DNA from: Bacteroidales bacterium
Lineage (GTDB): Bacteria > Bacteroidota > Bacteroidia > Bacteroidales > VadinHA17
Reading direction: 5' to 3'
DNA length: 64,000 nucleotides
Assembly: GCA_022865305.1 (NCBI GenBank)
Contig: JALHSP010000062.1
Span: 209,522-273,521 of the forward strand
A program made the position numbers and the translations under genes. Under the pieces are notes generated by a model, which worked only from the letters and a program-made list of their open reading frames with translations, ran no database searches and had not been told where the DNA came from. Positions 40,299-51,023 of this stretch are shown piece after piece (position 1 is the stretch's first letter; every line of letters starts with the position of its first letter).

Positions 40299-41597
40299 AT
40301 GGACAGCACTAAAGTCTCCGGGCTGAAAGCAAGGCTTATAGCTCCTGAGAACAGGATTCCCTTTATTCTTGTCACAGCATTATTCCTGTTCTGGGGTATT
40401 CCTAACAATCTGAATGATATATTGATAAAGCAATTCATGAAATCTTTTGAGATAACACGTCTCGAGGCGGGCCTGATTCAGAGTGCTTTCTATATGGGTT
40501 ATTTTCTGCTGGCTGTACCTGCCGCTATGATAATGCGGAAATACAGCTATAAAGTGGGTCTGATAACAGGTATGTTCCTGTACAGCATAGGAACTTTCCT
40601 TTTCTGGCCGGCAGCACATTCCGGACAATATCTCTTTTTTCTTTTTGCCTTATTTGTTATAGCCAGCGGGCTATCGTTCCTTGAAACAGGAGCCAATCCG
40701 TTTATTGCCGGATTAGGTAATCCTGAATCGTCGGAACGAAGATTAAATTTCTCCCAGGCTTTCAATCCTTTTGGAGCTATCCTGGGGGTTCTGATAGGAA
40801 CAATATTTATCTTCTCCGGAATTGAACACGACCAGGCTAAAATTGAGATGATGAAACAGGCAGGAGAGTATTCAGCTTATCTCGAATCTGAAACAATGAG
40901 GGTTGTAAGGCCATATATGGTACTCGGGGTTGTTATATTTCTCTGGGCACTTCTCATAATGAGAACAAAATTCCCGGTTATAGCGGCTGAAGAAGATAAC
41001 AGTGAAAATAAAGGCAATCCACGCGAATTACTGAAATACCGCCATTTCCTGACAGGTGTTCTGGCACAATTCTGTTATGTAGGCGCCCAGGTTGGAACAT
41101 GGAGCTATTTCATACAGTATGCACAGGATTATACCGGAATAGCAGAAAAATCGGCAGGCTTTTTTCTTACAGGTACGCTGGTAGCTTTTCTCATCGGCAG
41201 GTTCTCGGCTACAGTGTTAATGAAATATATTAAACCTGGTAAACTGATGGGTATTTACGGCATAATGAACATTTTACTTATTTCGATTGCAGTCATCTTC
41301 CCGGGCTGGCTTGGAGTATGGTCAATCTTCCTTTCGAGTTTCTTCATGTCTTTAATGTTCCCGACAATTTTTGCACTTGGTATCAAAGGACTGGGAGCAA
41401 ATACAAAAATAGCGGGATCAGTTATCGTTATGGCCATTATCGGAGGAGGAGTATTCACTCCTTTAATGGGGCTTATTGCATCTGACAGTATGGCTCATGC
41501 CATGCTGATTCCCCTGGGTTGTTACTGTATTATTGTTTTCTATGCTTTCTGGTGGTCACACCCTGTACCTCTGAAAATCATCAACAAACAAGATTAA
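40299..41597 (+). CDS. fucP: L-fucose:H+ symporter-like MFS permease
   Basis: FWGIPNNLNDILIKQFMKSFEITRLEAGLIQSAFYMGYFLLAVPAA; LETGANPFIAGLGNPESSERRLNFSQAFNPFGAILG. Confidence 0.85.
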   Translation: MDSTKVSGLKARLIAPENRIPFILVTALFLFWGIPNNLNDILIKQFMKSFEITRLEAGLIQSAFYMGYFLLAVPAAMIMRKYSYKVGLITGMFLYSIGTFLFWPAAHSGQYLFFLFALFVIASGLSFLETGANPFIAGLGNPESSERRLNFSQAFNPFGAILGVLIGTIFIFSGIEHDQAKIEMMKQAGEYSAYLESETMRVVRPYMVLGVVIFLWALLIMRTKFPVIAAEEDNSENKGNPRELLKYRHFLTGVLAQFCYVGAQVGTWSYFIQYAQDYTGIAEKSAGFFLTGTLVAFLIGRFSATVLMKYIKPGKLMGIYGIMNILLISIAVIFPGWLGVWSIFLSSFFMSLMFPTIFALGIKGLGANTKIAGSVIVMAIIGGGVFTPLMGLIASDSMAHAMLIPLGCYCIIVFYAFWWSHPVPLKIINKQD

Positions 41598-41614
41598 TGA
41601 CAGGTATGTAATAA

Positions 41615-43951
41615 TTAATTCTTGTAGTCTGATAAGCCCTCTCCAAAAACATAGGATTTCCCCTTTTCGGTTTTTTCAAGCTGAATGAATTTACCCTGAT
41701 AACTCAGCTTCAATGGATTTCCCAGTTTTGAAGTTATCATGGCCTGTTTCAGTTTCCCGTTATCCCAGTCAATATCAACTTCAAAACCGCCACGGGCCAT
41801 AAGGCCATGAATATAGCCTTTCTTCCATGCTGATGGAAGTGCCGGTAATAATTCCACCTCTCCTGCATGGCTCTGCAGAAGCATTTCGGTAATACCGGCA
41901 GTTCCTCCAAAATTACCGTCAATCTGGAATGGAGGATGGTTATCAAAAAGGTTATTAAGTGTTGAATTTCTAAGCAGTGCCAGTACATTTTCATAGGCTT
42001 TCTCTCCATCCAGCAATCTTGCAAAAAAATTGATGATCCAGGCGCGGCTCCAACCGGTATGCCCTCCGCCATGTGCAAGCCTGTACTCGATAGTTTTGCG
42101 TGCTGCGTCGAGGTATTCGGAATTGTGCTGCTTTGTTATCTGATCTCCCGGGTGAAGGCCAAAGAGGTGAGAAATATGCCTGTGACCGGGTTCAGGTTCT
42201 TCAAATTCCTCTGTCCATTCCAGGATACGGCCGTCGGAACCTATTCTTACCGGAGTGAGTTTCTCAAGGGTTTTTCCCATTTTTTTACGAAAAGCCTTAT
42301 CCGTATCCAGAACAACACTTGCTTTTATTGTGTTCTGTAGAAGGTCGCGTATTATCATGTGGTCCATAGTTGGTCCCATAACCATGCTGGCATTTCCTTC
42401 CCCTCCGGGAATCTTAAACCTGTTTTCAGGAGAAATGGAAGGACCTGAGACCAGATATCCTGTCTTCGGGTTTACCACAAGCCAGTCTAAGCAGAATTCA
42501 GCAGCTTCTTTCATTATCGGGTAAGACTTTGTCCTTAGATATTCCACGTCGCCGCCAAACTGATAATGGTCCCAGATGTTCTGACAGCTCCAGGCAATGC
42601 CCATCGGCCACATTCCATACCCGATAGAACCAGTCGGTTCTGTGAAATGCCATGAATCAGTTGTATAATGTGCTACAATACCCTTCATACCATATACTTC
42701 TTTTGCCGTTCTGCGGGCGTTTGGACGCAAAGCATCGATGAAGTCTATAAAGGGTTCCTGCAGTTCCCCAAGGTTGGTGTTTTCTGATGGCCAGTAATTC
42801 ATCTGGATATTGATATTGATATGATAGTCGGCGCTCCATGGCGGGCGCAATCCGTCAGCCCATATTCCCTGGAGGTTTGCAGCAAGGTCACCGGGGCGGG
42901 AACTGCTTATAAGAAGGTATCTGCCAAACTGATAATAGAGCTCTATAAGGTCGGTATCAACATACCCGTTCTGCATTGCTGTAATCCGTGCATCAGTGGT
43001 GAAGTAGTTTCCGTCGCCTGATCCCAGGTCAAGATCAACGCGTTTAAAAAACGACTGATAATCAGCGATATGATCTTCTTTGATTTTATTGAATTGTTTA
43101 CCTGATACAGCCATCATCTGTGCGGAACTAGTCGTTTTCGGATCATTGCCAAAGTAATCTGTTGCTGCTGTAAGGAATATTGTTACTGCGTCAGCATTGT
43201 CAACCCTGATGCTGTCTCCTCCGGATTTTATTTTCCCTCCTTCAGGGATAAGTCTGAGACGGCATGCCATTTTAACTCCAATACCATCGCCAACGTGTTC
43301 ATCCATTGTGATTTCATTTCCGGAAACAGTAATCTGAGCTTTATTCCCGGGCCGTGAGAGACGAAGGGTAAAAGAAAGTGAACCGGCTTTATCAGCAGTA
43401 AGCCTTATTACTACGGCCTGGTCGGGAGCACTTGAAAAAACCTCCCGCAGAAAATTAACCTGGTTGGCTGTATATGACACCCTTGCAACTGCTTCCTCAA
43501 TATCAAGTTCGCGACGGTAATTAGTCAAGCGCTGCCGAGATCCGAAGTCAAGAAAAATATCACCAAGGGTCTGGTAAGAAGCAGCCGGATTTCGCGGTTT
43601 GCTCCCCATAATGCCTTTTTGCGTAAGTGCTTCAGCTTCCCTGTATTTGCCTTCAAAAAGCAATTTCCTGACTTTTGGGAGATTCTCCAGAGCATCGGGA
43701 TTTGCATCCCATCTTGGCTCGCCTGTCCATACAGACTCTTCATTTAGCTGAAGCCGCTCTTTTTCAATTCCTCCAAAAACCATTGCTCCTAGCCGTCCGT
43801 TACCAACAGGAAGGGCATCATTCCATGTTTCAGCCGGTTTATTGAACCAGATTGTCATTCCTGAAGTTTTACTGTTATCCTGTGCAGAGAGAGCAAAACT
43901 CAATAATAACGATCCCGAAATTACCGCTGTCAAAAATCTTTTTAATTTCAT
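41615..43951 (-). CDS. GH95 alpha-L-fucosidase-like protein
   Basis: [83 protein letters not shown]. Confidence 0.9.
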   Translation of the reverse strand: MKLKRFLTAVISGSLLLSFALSAQDNSKTSGMTIWFNKPAETWNDALPVGNGRLGAMVFGGIEKERLQLNEESVWTGEPRWDANPDALENLPKVRKLLFEGKYREAEALTQKGIMGSKPRNPAASYQTLGDIFLDFGSRQRLTNYRRELDIEEAVARVSYTANQVNFLREVFSSAPDQAVVIRLTADKAGSLSFTLRLSRPGNKAQITVSGNEITMDEHVGDGIGVKMACRLRLIPEGGKIKSGGDSIRVDNADAVTIFLTAATDYFGNDPKTTSSAQMMAVSGKQFNKIKEDHIADYQSFFKRVDLDLGSGDGNYFTTDARITAMQNGYVDTDLIELYYQFGRYLLISSSRPGDLAANLQGIWADGLRPPWSADYHININIQMNYWPSENTNLGELQEPFIDFIDALRPNARRTAKEVYGMKGIVAHYTTDSWHFTEPTGSIGYGMWPMGIAWSCQNIWDHYQFGGDVEYLRTKSYPIMKEAAEFCLDWLVVNPKTGYLVSGPSISPENRFKIPGGEGNASMVMGPTMDHMIIRDLLQNTIKASVVLDTDKAFRKKMGKTLEKLTPVRIGSDGRILEWTEEFEEPEPGHRHISHLFGLHPGDQITKQHNSEYLDAARKTIEYRLAHGGGHTGWSRAWIINFFARLLDGEKAYENVLALLRNSTLNNLFDNHPPFQIDGNFGGTAGITEMLLQSHAGEVELLPALPSAWKKGYIHGLMARGGFEVDIDWDNGKLKQAMITSKLGNPLKLSYQGKFIQLEKTEKGKSYVFGEGLSDYKN

Positions 43952-44053
43952 GATAATGGATATTAAAACATATCCAATGATAATCAAAAACTCTGAAAAT
44001 AAATGATACAATTTGATTAGTTTTACATGATTATTTTAAATGCTGAATCCAAA

Positions 44054-45073
44054 ATGGTCAATGTAAGACAATCTGATATTGCGAAAGAGCTCAACATCTC
44101 AAGAGTCACCGTTTCTAAAGCATTGCGCGACCATCCTGATATTTCCCAGGCAATGAAGAAAAAAATCAGCGAGACTGCCAGGAAAATGGGGTATATTCCA
44201 AATCTGATCGCACGTCAGCTTAATTCAAGAAGGACATTTACCATCGGCATAGTTGTCCCGGATCTGGAAAACAGTTTTTTCTCATATGTTGTTGACACTA
44301 TGATAGATTATGCAACAGAGCATAATTATTATGTTATACTGACTGTCTCTCGTGAGAAGCAGAATATTGAGAAACAGAACATTGAAAATCTCATTGGAAT
44401 GAGGGTTGACGGATTGCTGGTTTGTCTTTCACAGGAAACAACAGACAACAAGGTGTTTAAAATGGTCGAAAAGATGAAGATCCCACTCGTTTTTTTTGAC
44501 AGGGCTTTTGAAAATATGAGATTCTCAAGAGTAATATTCGACGATAAGTCTGGCGCAGTAAATTCAATGAACCGGATCATTCAGGAAGGTTATACTAAAA
44601 TTGCCAATTTTGCCGGGTATTCGACAACAAATATCGGGAAAAAACGAACTGAGGGTTTTTATGAAGCAATTAAGAAAAATAAGATTCCATTACGAAAAGA
44701 ATGGATACTTGAAAGTGGTTTTGAATTGAAAGATGGTTATGAATCGTTTAAAAAACTGAATAGTTCAGGAAACCTCCCTGAAATAATTTTTACAGTTAAC
44801 GACCGAGTAGCTCTTGGTGCATATAAGGCCGCAAAGGAAGCAGGACTCATGATACCTAAAGATATTGGAATATTCGGGTATGGTTTCAATGAAATTACAG
44901 ACTTCTTTGATCCCCAATTAACGGTAATCAATCAGGACCCCAGAAAGTTAGGTCTGGAAGCTATTAAACTCCTGATAAGTGAAATTGATAAAAAAACTAA
45001 GATCAGACAAAGTATTATATCAATCGATGAAGAATTTCTCTGGAGAAAGTCAGTGAAACGCAAATTAAAATAA
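44054..45073 (+). CDS. LacI family transcriptional regulator
   Basis: VRQSDIAKELNISRVTVSKALRDHPDISQAMKKKISETARKMGYIPN HTH, periplasmic-binding-like C-terminus. Confidence 0.95.
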   Translation: MVNVRQSDIAKELNISRVTVSKALRDHPDISQAMKKKISETARKMGYIPNLIARQLNSRRTFTIGIVVPDLENSFFSYVVDTMIDYATEHNYYVILTVSREKQNIEKQNIENLIGMRVDGLLVCLSQETTDNKVFKMVEKMKIPLVFFDRAFENMRFSRVIFDDKSGAVNSMNRIIQEGYTKIANFAGYSTTNIGKKRTEGFYEAIKKNKIPLRKEWILESGFELKDGYESFKKLNSSGNLPEIIFTVNDRVALGAYKAAKEAGLMIPKDIGIFGYGFNEITDFFDPQLTVINQDPRKLGLEAIKLLISEIDKKTKIRQSIISIDEEFLWRKSVKRKLK

Positions 45074-45080
45074 TTGTAAT

Positions 45081-45841
45081 ATGGAAACTCAGAACAATTC
45101 ACGTCGCAGCTTTATTAAAAAAGCTGCCATCGGCACTCTAGCAGCAATCAGCATCCCTGAGATACTGTCGGCAGCCGTTCCAAAAGGAGGTTCAAAAAAA
45201 TAGAGCTCCTTAAAGACCAGGTAATACTTTTCCAGGGTGATTCAATTACCGATTCAGGAAGAAATAAAGAGGATAACAGCTTCAATAATCCCAGGGCGCT
45301 TGGATCAGGTTATGCAATGCTTGCAGCTGCTCAGATGCTGGAAAAGTATGCTCCGTTAAACCTTAAGATATATAATAAGGGGATATCAGGAAATAAGGTT
45401 TATCAGCTTGCTGAAAGATGGGATAAGGATTGTCTCGATATAAAACCTGATGTTTTGAGTATCCTTATAGGAGTAAATGACATCTGGCATAAATTAAACG
45501 GACAGTATAACGGAACGATTGAAATATACAGGAACGATTATATTGCACTTCTCGAAAGAACTAAAAAAGCTCTTCCGAATGTCAAGCTTGTTATTTGTGA
45601 ACCATATGCAGTACCCGGCGTCAAAGCTGTGGATGATAAATGGTACCCTGAGTTTTATGAATATCAGAAAGCTTCAAGGGAAATTGCAGACCGCTTTGGA
45701 GCGACATTTATTCCTTACCAGGCAATTTACGATGAAGCTCAGAAACGTGCACCTGGTGCTTACTGGACCGGCGACGGTGTCCATGCATCATTTGCCGGTG
45801 CCCAGCTGATGGCAGGGGCATGGATTTTTGTAATAAAATAA
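45081..45841 (+). CDS. Tat-exported SGNH/GDSL hydrolase split by a -1 frameshift at a 7-A run
   Basis: METQNNSRRSFIKKAAIGTLAAISIPEILSAAVPKGGSKK-stop (45081-45203); -1 frame continues IELLKDQVILFQGDSITDSGR...GVNDIWH...DGVHASFAG to 45841. Confidence 0.8.
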
Positions 45842-45855
45842 AGTATTCTACTTTA

Positions 45856-45894
45856 GTTGACCCCTCAACCCCCCTGAAGGGGGGCAGGGGGGTA
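45856..45894. repeat. Short G/C-run palindromic repeat
   Basis: tgacccctcaacccccctgaaggggggcaggggggtaa. Confidence 0.6.
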
Positions 45895-45895
45895 A

Positions 45896-47368
45896 TTAGA
45901 TCTCAAAATAAACATTCCCTTTTTCAAGGGCATTCCTGAGATCAGCATATTTCAGTTCACGCGTAGATGCTTTTCTTAATGCACATAGAGCTGCTGCTGT
46001 TCCTGCTGCCTGACCCTGTCCCATGCAGCAGACAGTATTTCTTGTCGACATATGAGCCTGAAAATCTGATGTTATCAGCATACCAGCTGCCAGAAGATTT
46101 TCAATACCTTTAACTCTTAATGCTTTATAAGGTACTCCGTATGTTCCTCCATTTTTTACCTGGTACCTTGGAGCGGAATCATGGAATCCATATACCATAA
46201 TATCATCCTCAAAGTGCCTGGCTTCAATCACATCATTGAGTGTAATGTCATAATCGCAGGTTATTGTCCGTCCACGCCGGATATTCAAAGAAGGACTCGT
46301 GCGGGCAATAAATGCATTTTCACAACCCGGCAAATATTTTCTGAATAATTCCAGTGTTTTATATTGATTTTGCCGTATAATCAATTCTGCTTTGGCAACT
46401 TCATCCCTGTTTGTAGGACTTACAGGTAATTTGTAATTCACCTTGATGAACATCAGGTAATTATCATGGACCGTGGTTGTTATAAGTCCTGATCCCAGTT
46501 TTACCACTCCATCGACAAATTCCTGTGGCAGCTTGCCCCTGATAGTGTAGCCACTTTCGCTTCCCATTCTAATGATCTGTCCTTCCTTACCGTCACGCAG
46601 ACCATAAGCCATATCTCCTAATGCATTGTTTTTCACCAGATAAGCATAGAGTTTCTCAATGTTTACATTTCCCATCCCCATGCTGTTGCATACAGGATGG
46701 TCATTCAGCTCTTTAAATTCGGCACCGGCATATGCGGAAAGATCTCCGTATGCAGTACTGTCGACAAAACATTTTCCTTTAAAAACCTCCCTGCCCATCC
46801 GGCTCTGAGTAATTACACCCTCAACAGTTGAACCCTTCTTTACTGTTCCGGCAACAAGGGTATTTGTAAAAACGCTGACTCCTGCTTCTGAAAGCATTTC
46901 CAGGACAACCAGCTTGTACAATTCAGTATCGATTGCAGTGCAGACACAGTCATAATCTATCTTTCCGGTTACATCGCCGTGTCCGGTTGTTCCGCCAACA
47001 AGCATCAGCCTGTCAATAATCTCCTGGGCTATTCCCTTTACGACCTGGCGCTTCTCAACACCCGGAAAAGTTTTCCACAGATTAAAGAAACTATGGAGTG
47101 CCGTTCCACCTTCAACAACCGTTCCTCCGACATATCCTTTACCCTCCAGAAGGGCAGTTTTCGCTCCTGTATTTGCCGATGCAATTGCTGCAACAGCGCC
47201 GGCTGTACCTCCGCCGGCAACTACTACATCAAATTCCCTTACCGGGAGATTTTTAGTATCTTCCTTAAACATCCCATCTTCAGAAGAAGATGAAAAAGAA
47301 TTACTATTCAGTGCAGGAAAAGCAGCTCCTGCAACGATCATTTTTTTTGAGAATTTCCTGCGGTCCAT
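45896..47368 (-). CDS. FAD-dependent oxidoreductase, secreted/Tat-like leader
   Basis: REFDVVVAGGGTAGAVAAIASANTGAKTALLEGKGYVGG (Rossmann), RRGRTITCDYDI. Confidence 0.85.
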   Translation of the reverse strand: MDRRKFSKKMIVAGAAFPALNSNSFSSSSEDGMFKEDTKNLPVREFDVVVAGGGTAGAVAAIASANTGAKTALLEGKGYVGGTVVEGGTALHSFFNLWKTFPGVEKRQVVKGIAQEIIDRLMLVGGTTGHGDVTGKIDYDCVCTAIDTELYKLVVLEMLSEAGVSVFTNTLVAGTVKKGSTVEGVITQSRMGREVFKGKCFVDSTAYGDLSAYAGAEFKELNDHPVCNSMGMGNVNIEKLYAYLVKNNALGDMAYGLRDGKEGQIIRMGSESGYTIRGKLPQEFVDGVVKLGSGLITTTVHDNYLMFIKVNYKLPVSPTNRDEVAKAELIIRQNQYKTLELFRKYLPGCENAFIARTSPSLNIRRGRTITCDYDITLNDVIEARHFEDDIMVYGFHDSAPRYQVKNGGTYGVPYKALRVKGIENLLAAGMLITSDFQAHMSTRNTVCCMGQGQAAGTAAALCALRKASTRELKYADLRNALEKGNVYFEI

Positions 47369-47494
47369 ATTAATAGCTTTAATTTCTAAAATATAATTTC
47401 TTATAAATAATGCTGAATCAAAGTATACAAACGTAAGTTACTAATCTTTCGGTTTTTTTTCATATTTTGTATTCAAATTATACTGCGTTATAAG

Positions 47495-48754
47495 ATGAGA
47501 AAAGTACGAATTATGCCAACCTGTTATCCGAAATTTTACCTTGTACTGTTGTTAATTCTTTCTTCTCCTGGTTCTTATTGTCAGCAAAAGATCAATGGTT
47601 TATTATATTCTGATAATAAACCCGTCTCCATAACAATAAAAGATGGAAAAATAACCGCTGTTAAAAGGATAAAGAAGCTTCCTGAGGGAGATCCCGCTCT
47701 GTTTGTTGCACCCGGTCTGATTGACAACCAGGTAAACGGATTTGCCGGTGTCTCTTTTACTTTCGGGGGAGACGAGCTTACAGCAGAAGGCGTGAAAAAA
47801 GCTACTGAGGCATTATGGAAAACAGGTGTAACTACCTATCTTCCAACGCTTACCACAAACAGCAAAGAATTGCTGGAAAAGAATTTTACCGTCCTGGCAC
47901 AGATAAAGGATGACCCATCGTTGCTGGGCTCCATCCCGGGTTTCCATCTTGAAGGTCCCTATATTTCTCCTGTTGACGGATACAGGGGCGCCCATCCTTT
48001 GACACATGTCCGTAAACCCGACTGGAATGAGTTCCTCGAACTTAATGAAGCATCAGGGAAAAATATTCTTCAGGTCACAGTAGCCCCTGAGGTGGAGGGA
48101 GCTCTCGATTTCATTTCGAAGTGCAGGGAAAACGGGATTGTTGTGGCACTTGGCCACCATAATGCTTCTGCTGAAACAGTATCTGCGGCAATTGACCGCG
48201 GCGCACGTATTGCAACTCACCTCGGCAACGGTTGTGCCAATATGATAAACCGTCATGTGAACCCGTTATGGCCGCAGCTGGCAGATGACCGCCTCATGAT
48301 AAGCATTATCGGTGACGGTTTTCACCTGAATCCTGAAGAGATCAGGGTCTTTTACAAAGTCAAGGGGACTGACAGAACCATCATAACATCAGATGTTACC
48401 AGCTATGCCTCATTGCCACCCGGTAAGTTTGTAAATAGTGAAGGCGATACCATTGAACTCACACCGGAAGGTATGATCAGATATCCTGCCCAGAATGTAC
48501 TGGCCGGATCTGCATCACCTGTCAGGAAAGGAGTGTATAATGTAATGAAGGTTACAGGATGCTCCCTGGCAGAGGCTATTCAAATGACAAGCGCTAATCC
48601 CGCCCATCTGTACGGACTTAATGACAGAGGGGAGATAGCGATCGGAAAGCGTGCTGACCTGATCCTGTTTCAGATCCGTGATAATGAGTTGTTTATTATG
48701 AAAACATTTGTCAACGGACGGCTTGTTTATGAATACACGGAGGATCGTAAATAA
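47495..48754 (+). CDS. N-acetylglucosamine-6-phosphate deacetylase-like amidohydrolase with signal peptide
   Basis: FYLVLLLILSSPGSYCQQ leader; APGLIDNQVNGFAG, GFHLEGPYISP, ALGHHNAS, THLGNGCANM. Confidence 0.8.
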   Translation: MRKVRIMPTCYPKFYLVLLLILSSPGSYCQQKINGLLYSDNKPVSITIKDGKITAVKRIKKLPEGDPALFVAPGLIDNQVNGFAGVSFTFGGDELTAEGVKKATEALWKTGVTTYLPTLTTNSKELLEKNFTVLAQIKDDPSLLGSIPGFHLEGPYISPVDGYRGAHPLTHVRKPDWNEFLELNEASGKNILQVTVAPEVEGALDFISKCRENGIVVALGHHNASAETVSAAIDRGARIATHLGNGCANMINRHVNPLWPQLADDRLMISIIGDGFHLNPEEIRVFYKVKGTDRTIITSDVTSYASLPPGKFVNSEGDTIELTPEGMIRYPAQNVLAGSASPVRKGVYNVMKVTGCSLAEAIQMTSANPAHLYGLNDRGEIAIGKRADLILFQIRDNELFIMKTFVNGRLVYEYTEDRK

Positions 48755-48810
48755 CTAAGAATTATAATAAAATATTTATCGTCAATTTGGTTTCTGTAAA
48801 TCCTGAGGAT

Positions 48811-50172
48811 ATGAAAACGACTACAATTTCCAGACGCGGATTTATAAACAAATCTGCTTTCGCTGCAGGAGGAGCAATGGTTGCTCCCGCTTATCTCAAA
48901 AATATGATCACCAACAGCCCCAACGAAAGGATTAATATTGCAGTTGCAGGTATAAGTGGTGACAGGAAGCTGGTACGGGGAATGATTTCAGGAAGAGGCA
49001 AAGTCCATATTAATACTTATGCTGAAATTCCAAACGTCACCATTAAGACAATTTGTGATGTAGATGAGCGTCTGTTCCCGGGAGTTACAGCGACTGTTGA
49101 AAAATTATTCGGATCAAGACCGGCAACAGAGGTTGATTTTCGTAAGCTATTGGATAATAAAGACATAGATGTTATTTCAATAGCTACACCCGATCACTGG
49201 CATGCCCTTATGACAATCTGGGCATGTCAGGCTGGAAAGGATATATATGTAGAAAAGCCTGTCTGTCATAATCTCTCTGAAGGACGCAAAATGGTTGAGG
49301 CAGCAAGAAAATACAACCGTATTATACAATCGGGAATTTGTTACAGGAGCAGTAAAGCGGTCAAAGAAGGAGTTAAGTTTGTTCATGATGGTAAACTGGG
49401 TAAAGTCTATATGGCCAAGGGTATTACTTACAGATACCGTGTTCCTATAGAACATGTACCCGACAGCCCTATCCCGGAGGGTGTACACTGGGATCTTTTC
49501 CTCGGACCTGCTCCCTACCGTCCGTTCAATGAGAACAGATATATCTATCAATGGCACTGGTTCTGGGATACTGGTACAACCGAGTTTGGAAACAACGGTA
49601 TTTACAGGATGGATACTATAAGGTGGGCTTTAAATAAAAAGACTCACCCGGTAAAGATCCATTGTGCAGGCGGGAAATTTGTCCGTGATGATGACCAGGA
49701 GGTCCCGAATATCATGATCGCAAATTATGAATATGATGATGGTACAATCATCCAGAATGAAGTGAGGAGTCTTTGTACCAATACGGAAGGTAAAGACGAT
49801 TCTTCTGACTGTTTCCTGTACAGCGACCAGGGATGGATGTCCTTCAGCGGAGACGGATATAAAACTTATTTCGGTACAAAAAATGAACCCGGACCAGCCA
49901 GGTCTGAAAATGATTTCCCTGTTGAAGAAAGAAGCAATGGGTGGAAGAATTTTATAGATTGCGTACGAAGCAGGCGCATGGAAGATCTTGACAATGACAT
50001 ATTGGAAGGGCACATGTCAGCAGCCCTGGGACATCTTGGGGTAATCTCTTACCGTACCGGCAGAAAATTAGTTTTTAATCCTGAAGCTGAAAAATTTGTT
50101 AAAGACCGGGAAGCAGATAAATTGCTTACCAGGAACTATCGAAAACCTTACGTGATACCAGTAAGTGTTTAG
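48811..50172 (+). CDS. Gfo/Idh/MocA family oxidoreductase with Tat-like leader
   Basis: TTISRRGFINKSAFAAGGAMVAP; TICDVDERLFPG, IATPDHWHALMTIWACQAGKDIYVEKPVCHN. Confidence 0.9.
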   Translation: MKTTTISRRGFINKSAFAAGGAMVAPAYLKNMITNSPNERINIAVAGISGDRKLVRGMISGRGKVHINTYAEIPNVTIKTICDVDERLFPGVTATVEKLFGSRPATEVDFRKLLDNKDIDVISIATPDHWHALMTIWACQAGKDIYVEKPVCHNLSEGRKMVEAARKYNRIIQSGICYRSSKAVKEGVKFVHDGKLGKVYMAKGITYRYRVPIEHVPDSPIPEGVHWDLFLGPAPYRPFNENRYIYQWHWFWDTGTTEFGNNGIYRMDTIRWALNKKTHPVKIHCAGGKFVRDDDQEVPNIMIANYEYDDGTIIQNEVRSLCTNTEGKDDSSDCFLYSDQGWMSFSGDGYKTYFGTKNEPGPARSENDFPVEERSNGWKNFIDCVRSRRMEDLDNDILEGHMSAALGHLGVISYRTGRKLVFNPEAEKFVKDREADKLLTRNYRKPYVIPVSV

Positions 50173-50208
50173 TAAACTGCGCCCCACGCCCCACGCTCCA
50201 CGCCATTC

Positions 50209-50826
50209 TTATGATCCGCCTCTCAGCTTTTTAAGCTCATTGAAGTGTTCCATTGACATTTTTTCCCGGGCTTCCCTCGAAGTTTTCCGGTAAGCTTCAA
50301 ACTCATCTTTCAGGTCCTTTAATTCTTTTTTTAAGTTAGTGGTGACTGAGATATTTCTTTTGAATGCAAGAAATCCGAATACCAGCAGTGCGACTAATCC
50401 GGTAACAAGAAGCCACATTAAAGTATTATAAGTAATCTTATTAACCTCAAGACCAAATACCTTAATATTGTTTTTGGTCCTGGTTATTTCTTCTAACTGA
50501 CTTTGTGTAGAATCCAGGGATGCGTTAACAGAATCGATGGTGTAGTTTAGTTTGTTTTTGAGAATTTTAAGTCCAGCAATCTCAGTTTTGGCAGCTGAAA
50601 GAGTATCTAATGCATTTCTCTTGATCTTCTGGAACATGTCCTCCCTGATTGCCCTATATTCCTGATATATCCGGGTACGCTCCTCGAGATATTTCATCTG
50701 TTCTTTAAATGTATTCTTAATGAGTTCTTCCGGCATGGTTGTCTGTCCGATTCCTTTAGTGGACATCAATAATACCATTAATAGTATTAATACATATTTG
50801 ATTCCTGATGCGCTTATTTTCTTCAT
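50209..50826 (-). CDS. Membrane-anchored coiled-coil protein of unknown function
   Basis: N-terminal signal/TM, heptad-rich central region, TM segment LMWLLVTGLVALLVFGFLAF, coiled C-terminus. Confidence 0.55.
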   Translation of the reverse strand: MKKISASGIKYVLILLMVLLMSTKGIGQTTMPEELIKNTFKEQMKYLEERTRIYQEYRAIREDMFQKIKRNALDTLSAAKTEIAGLKILKNKLNYTIDSVNASLDSTQSQLEEITRTKNNIKVFGLEVNKITYNTLMWLLVTGLVALLVFGFLAFKRNISVTTNLKKELKDLKDEFEAYRKTSREAREKMSMEHFNELKKLRGGS

Positions 50827-51023
50827 AGTTTAAAAATGAAAAAATGAATATTCCTTTAATAATTTTAAACGCATAAGTTAATTGAAAATTTTAATTCAAA
50901 AAAATGTAAATTTAAAAACCAGAACAGGATAAGGGATACTTATTGATTATCTTTAATTTAGCATCAGGCTGTATAGAATAAGTCTTAACCTTAATATGAT
51001 TAATATTTAATAAAAGTAGCTTC

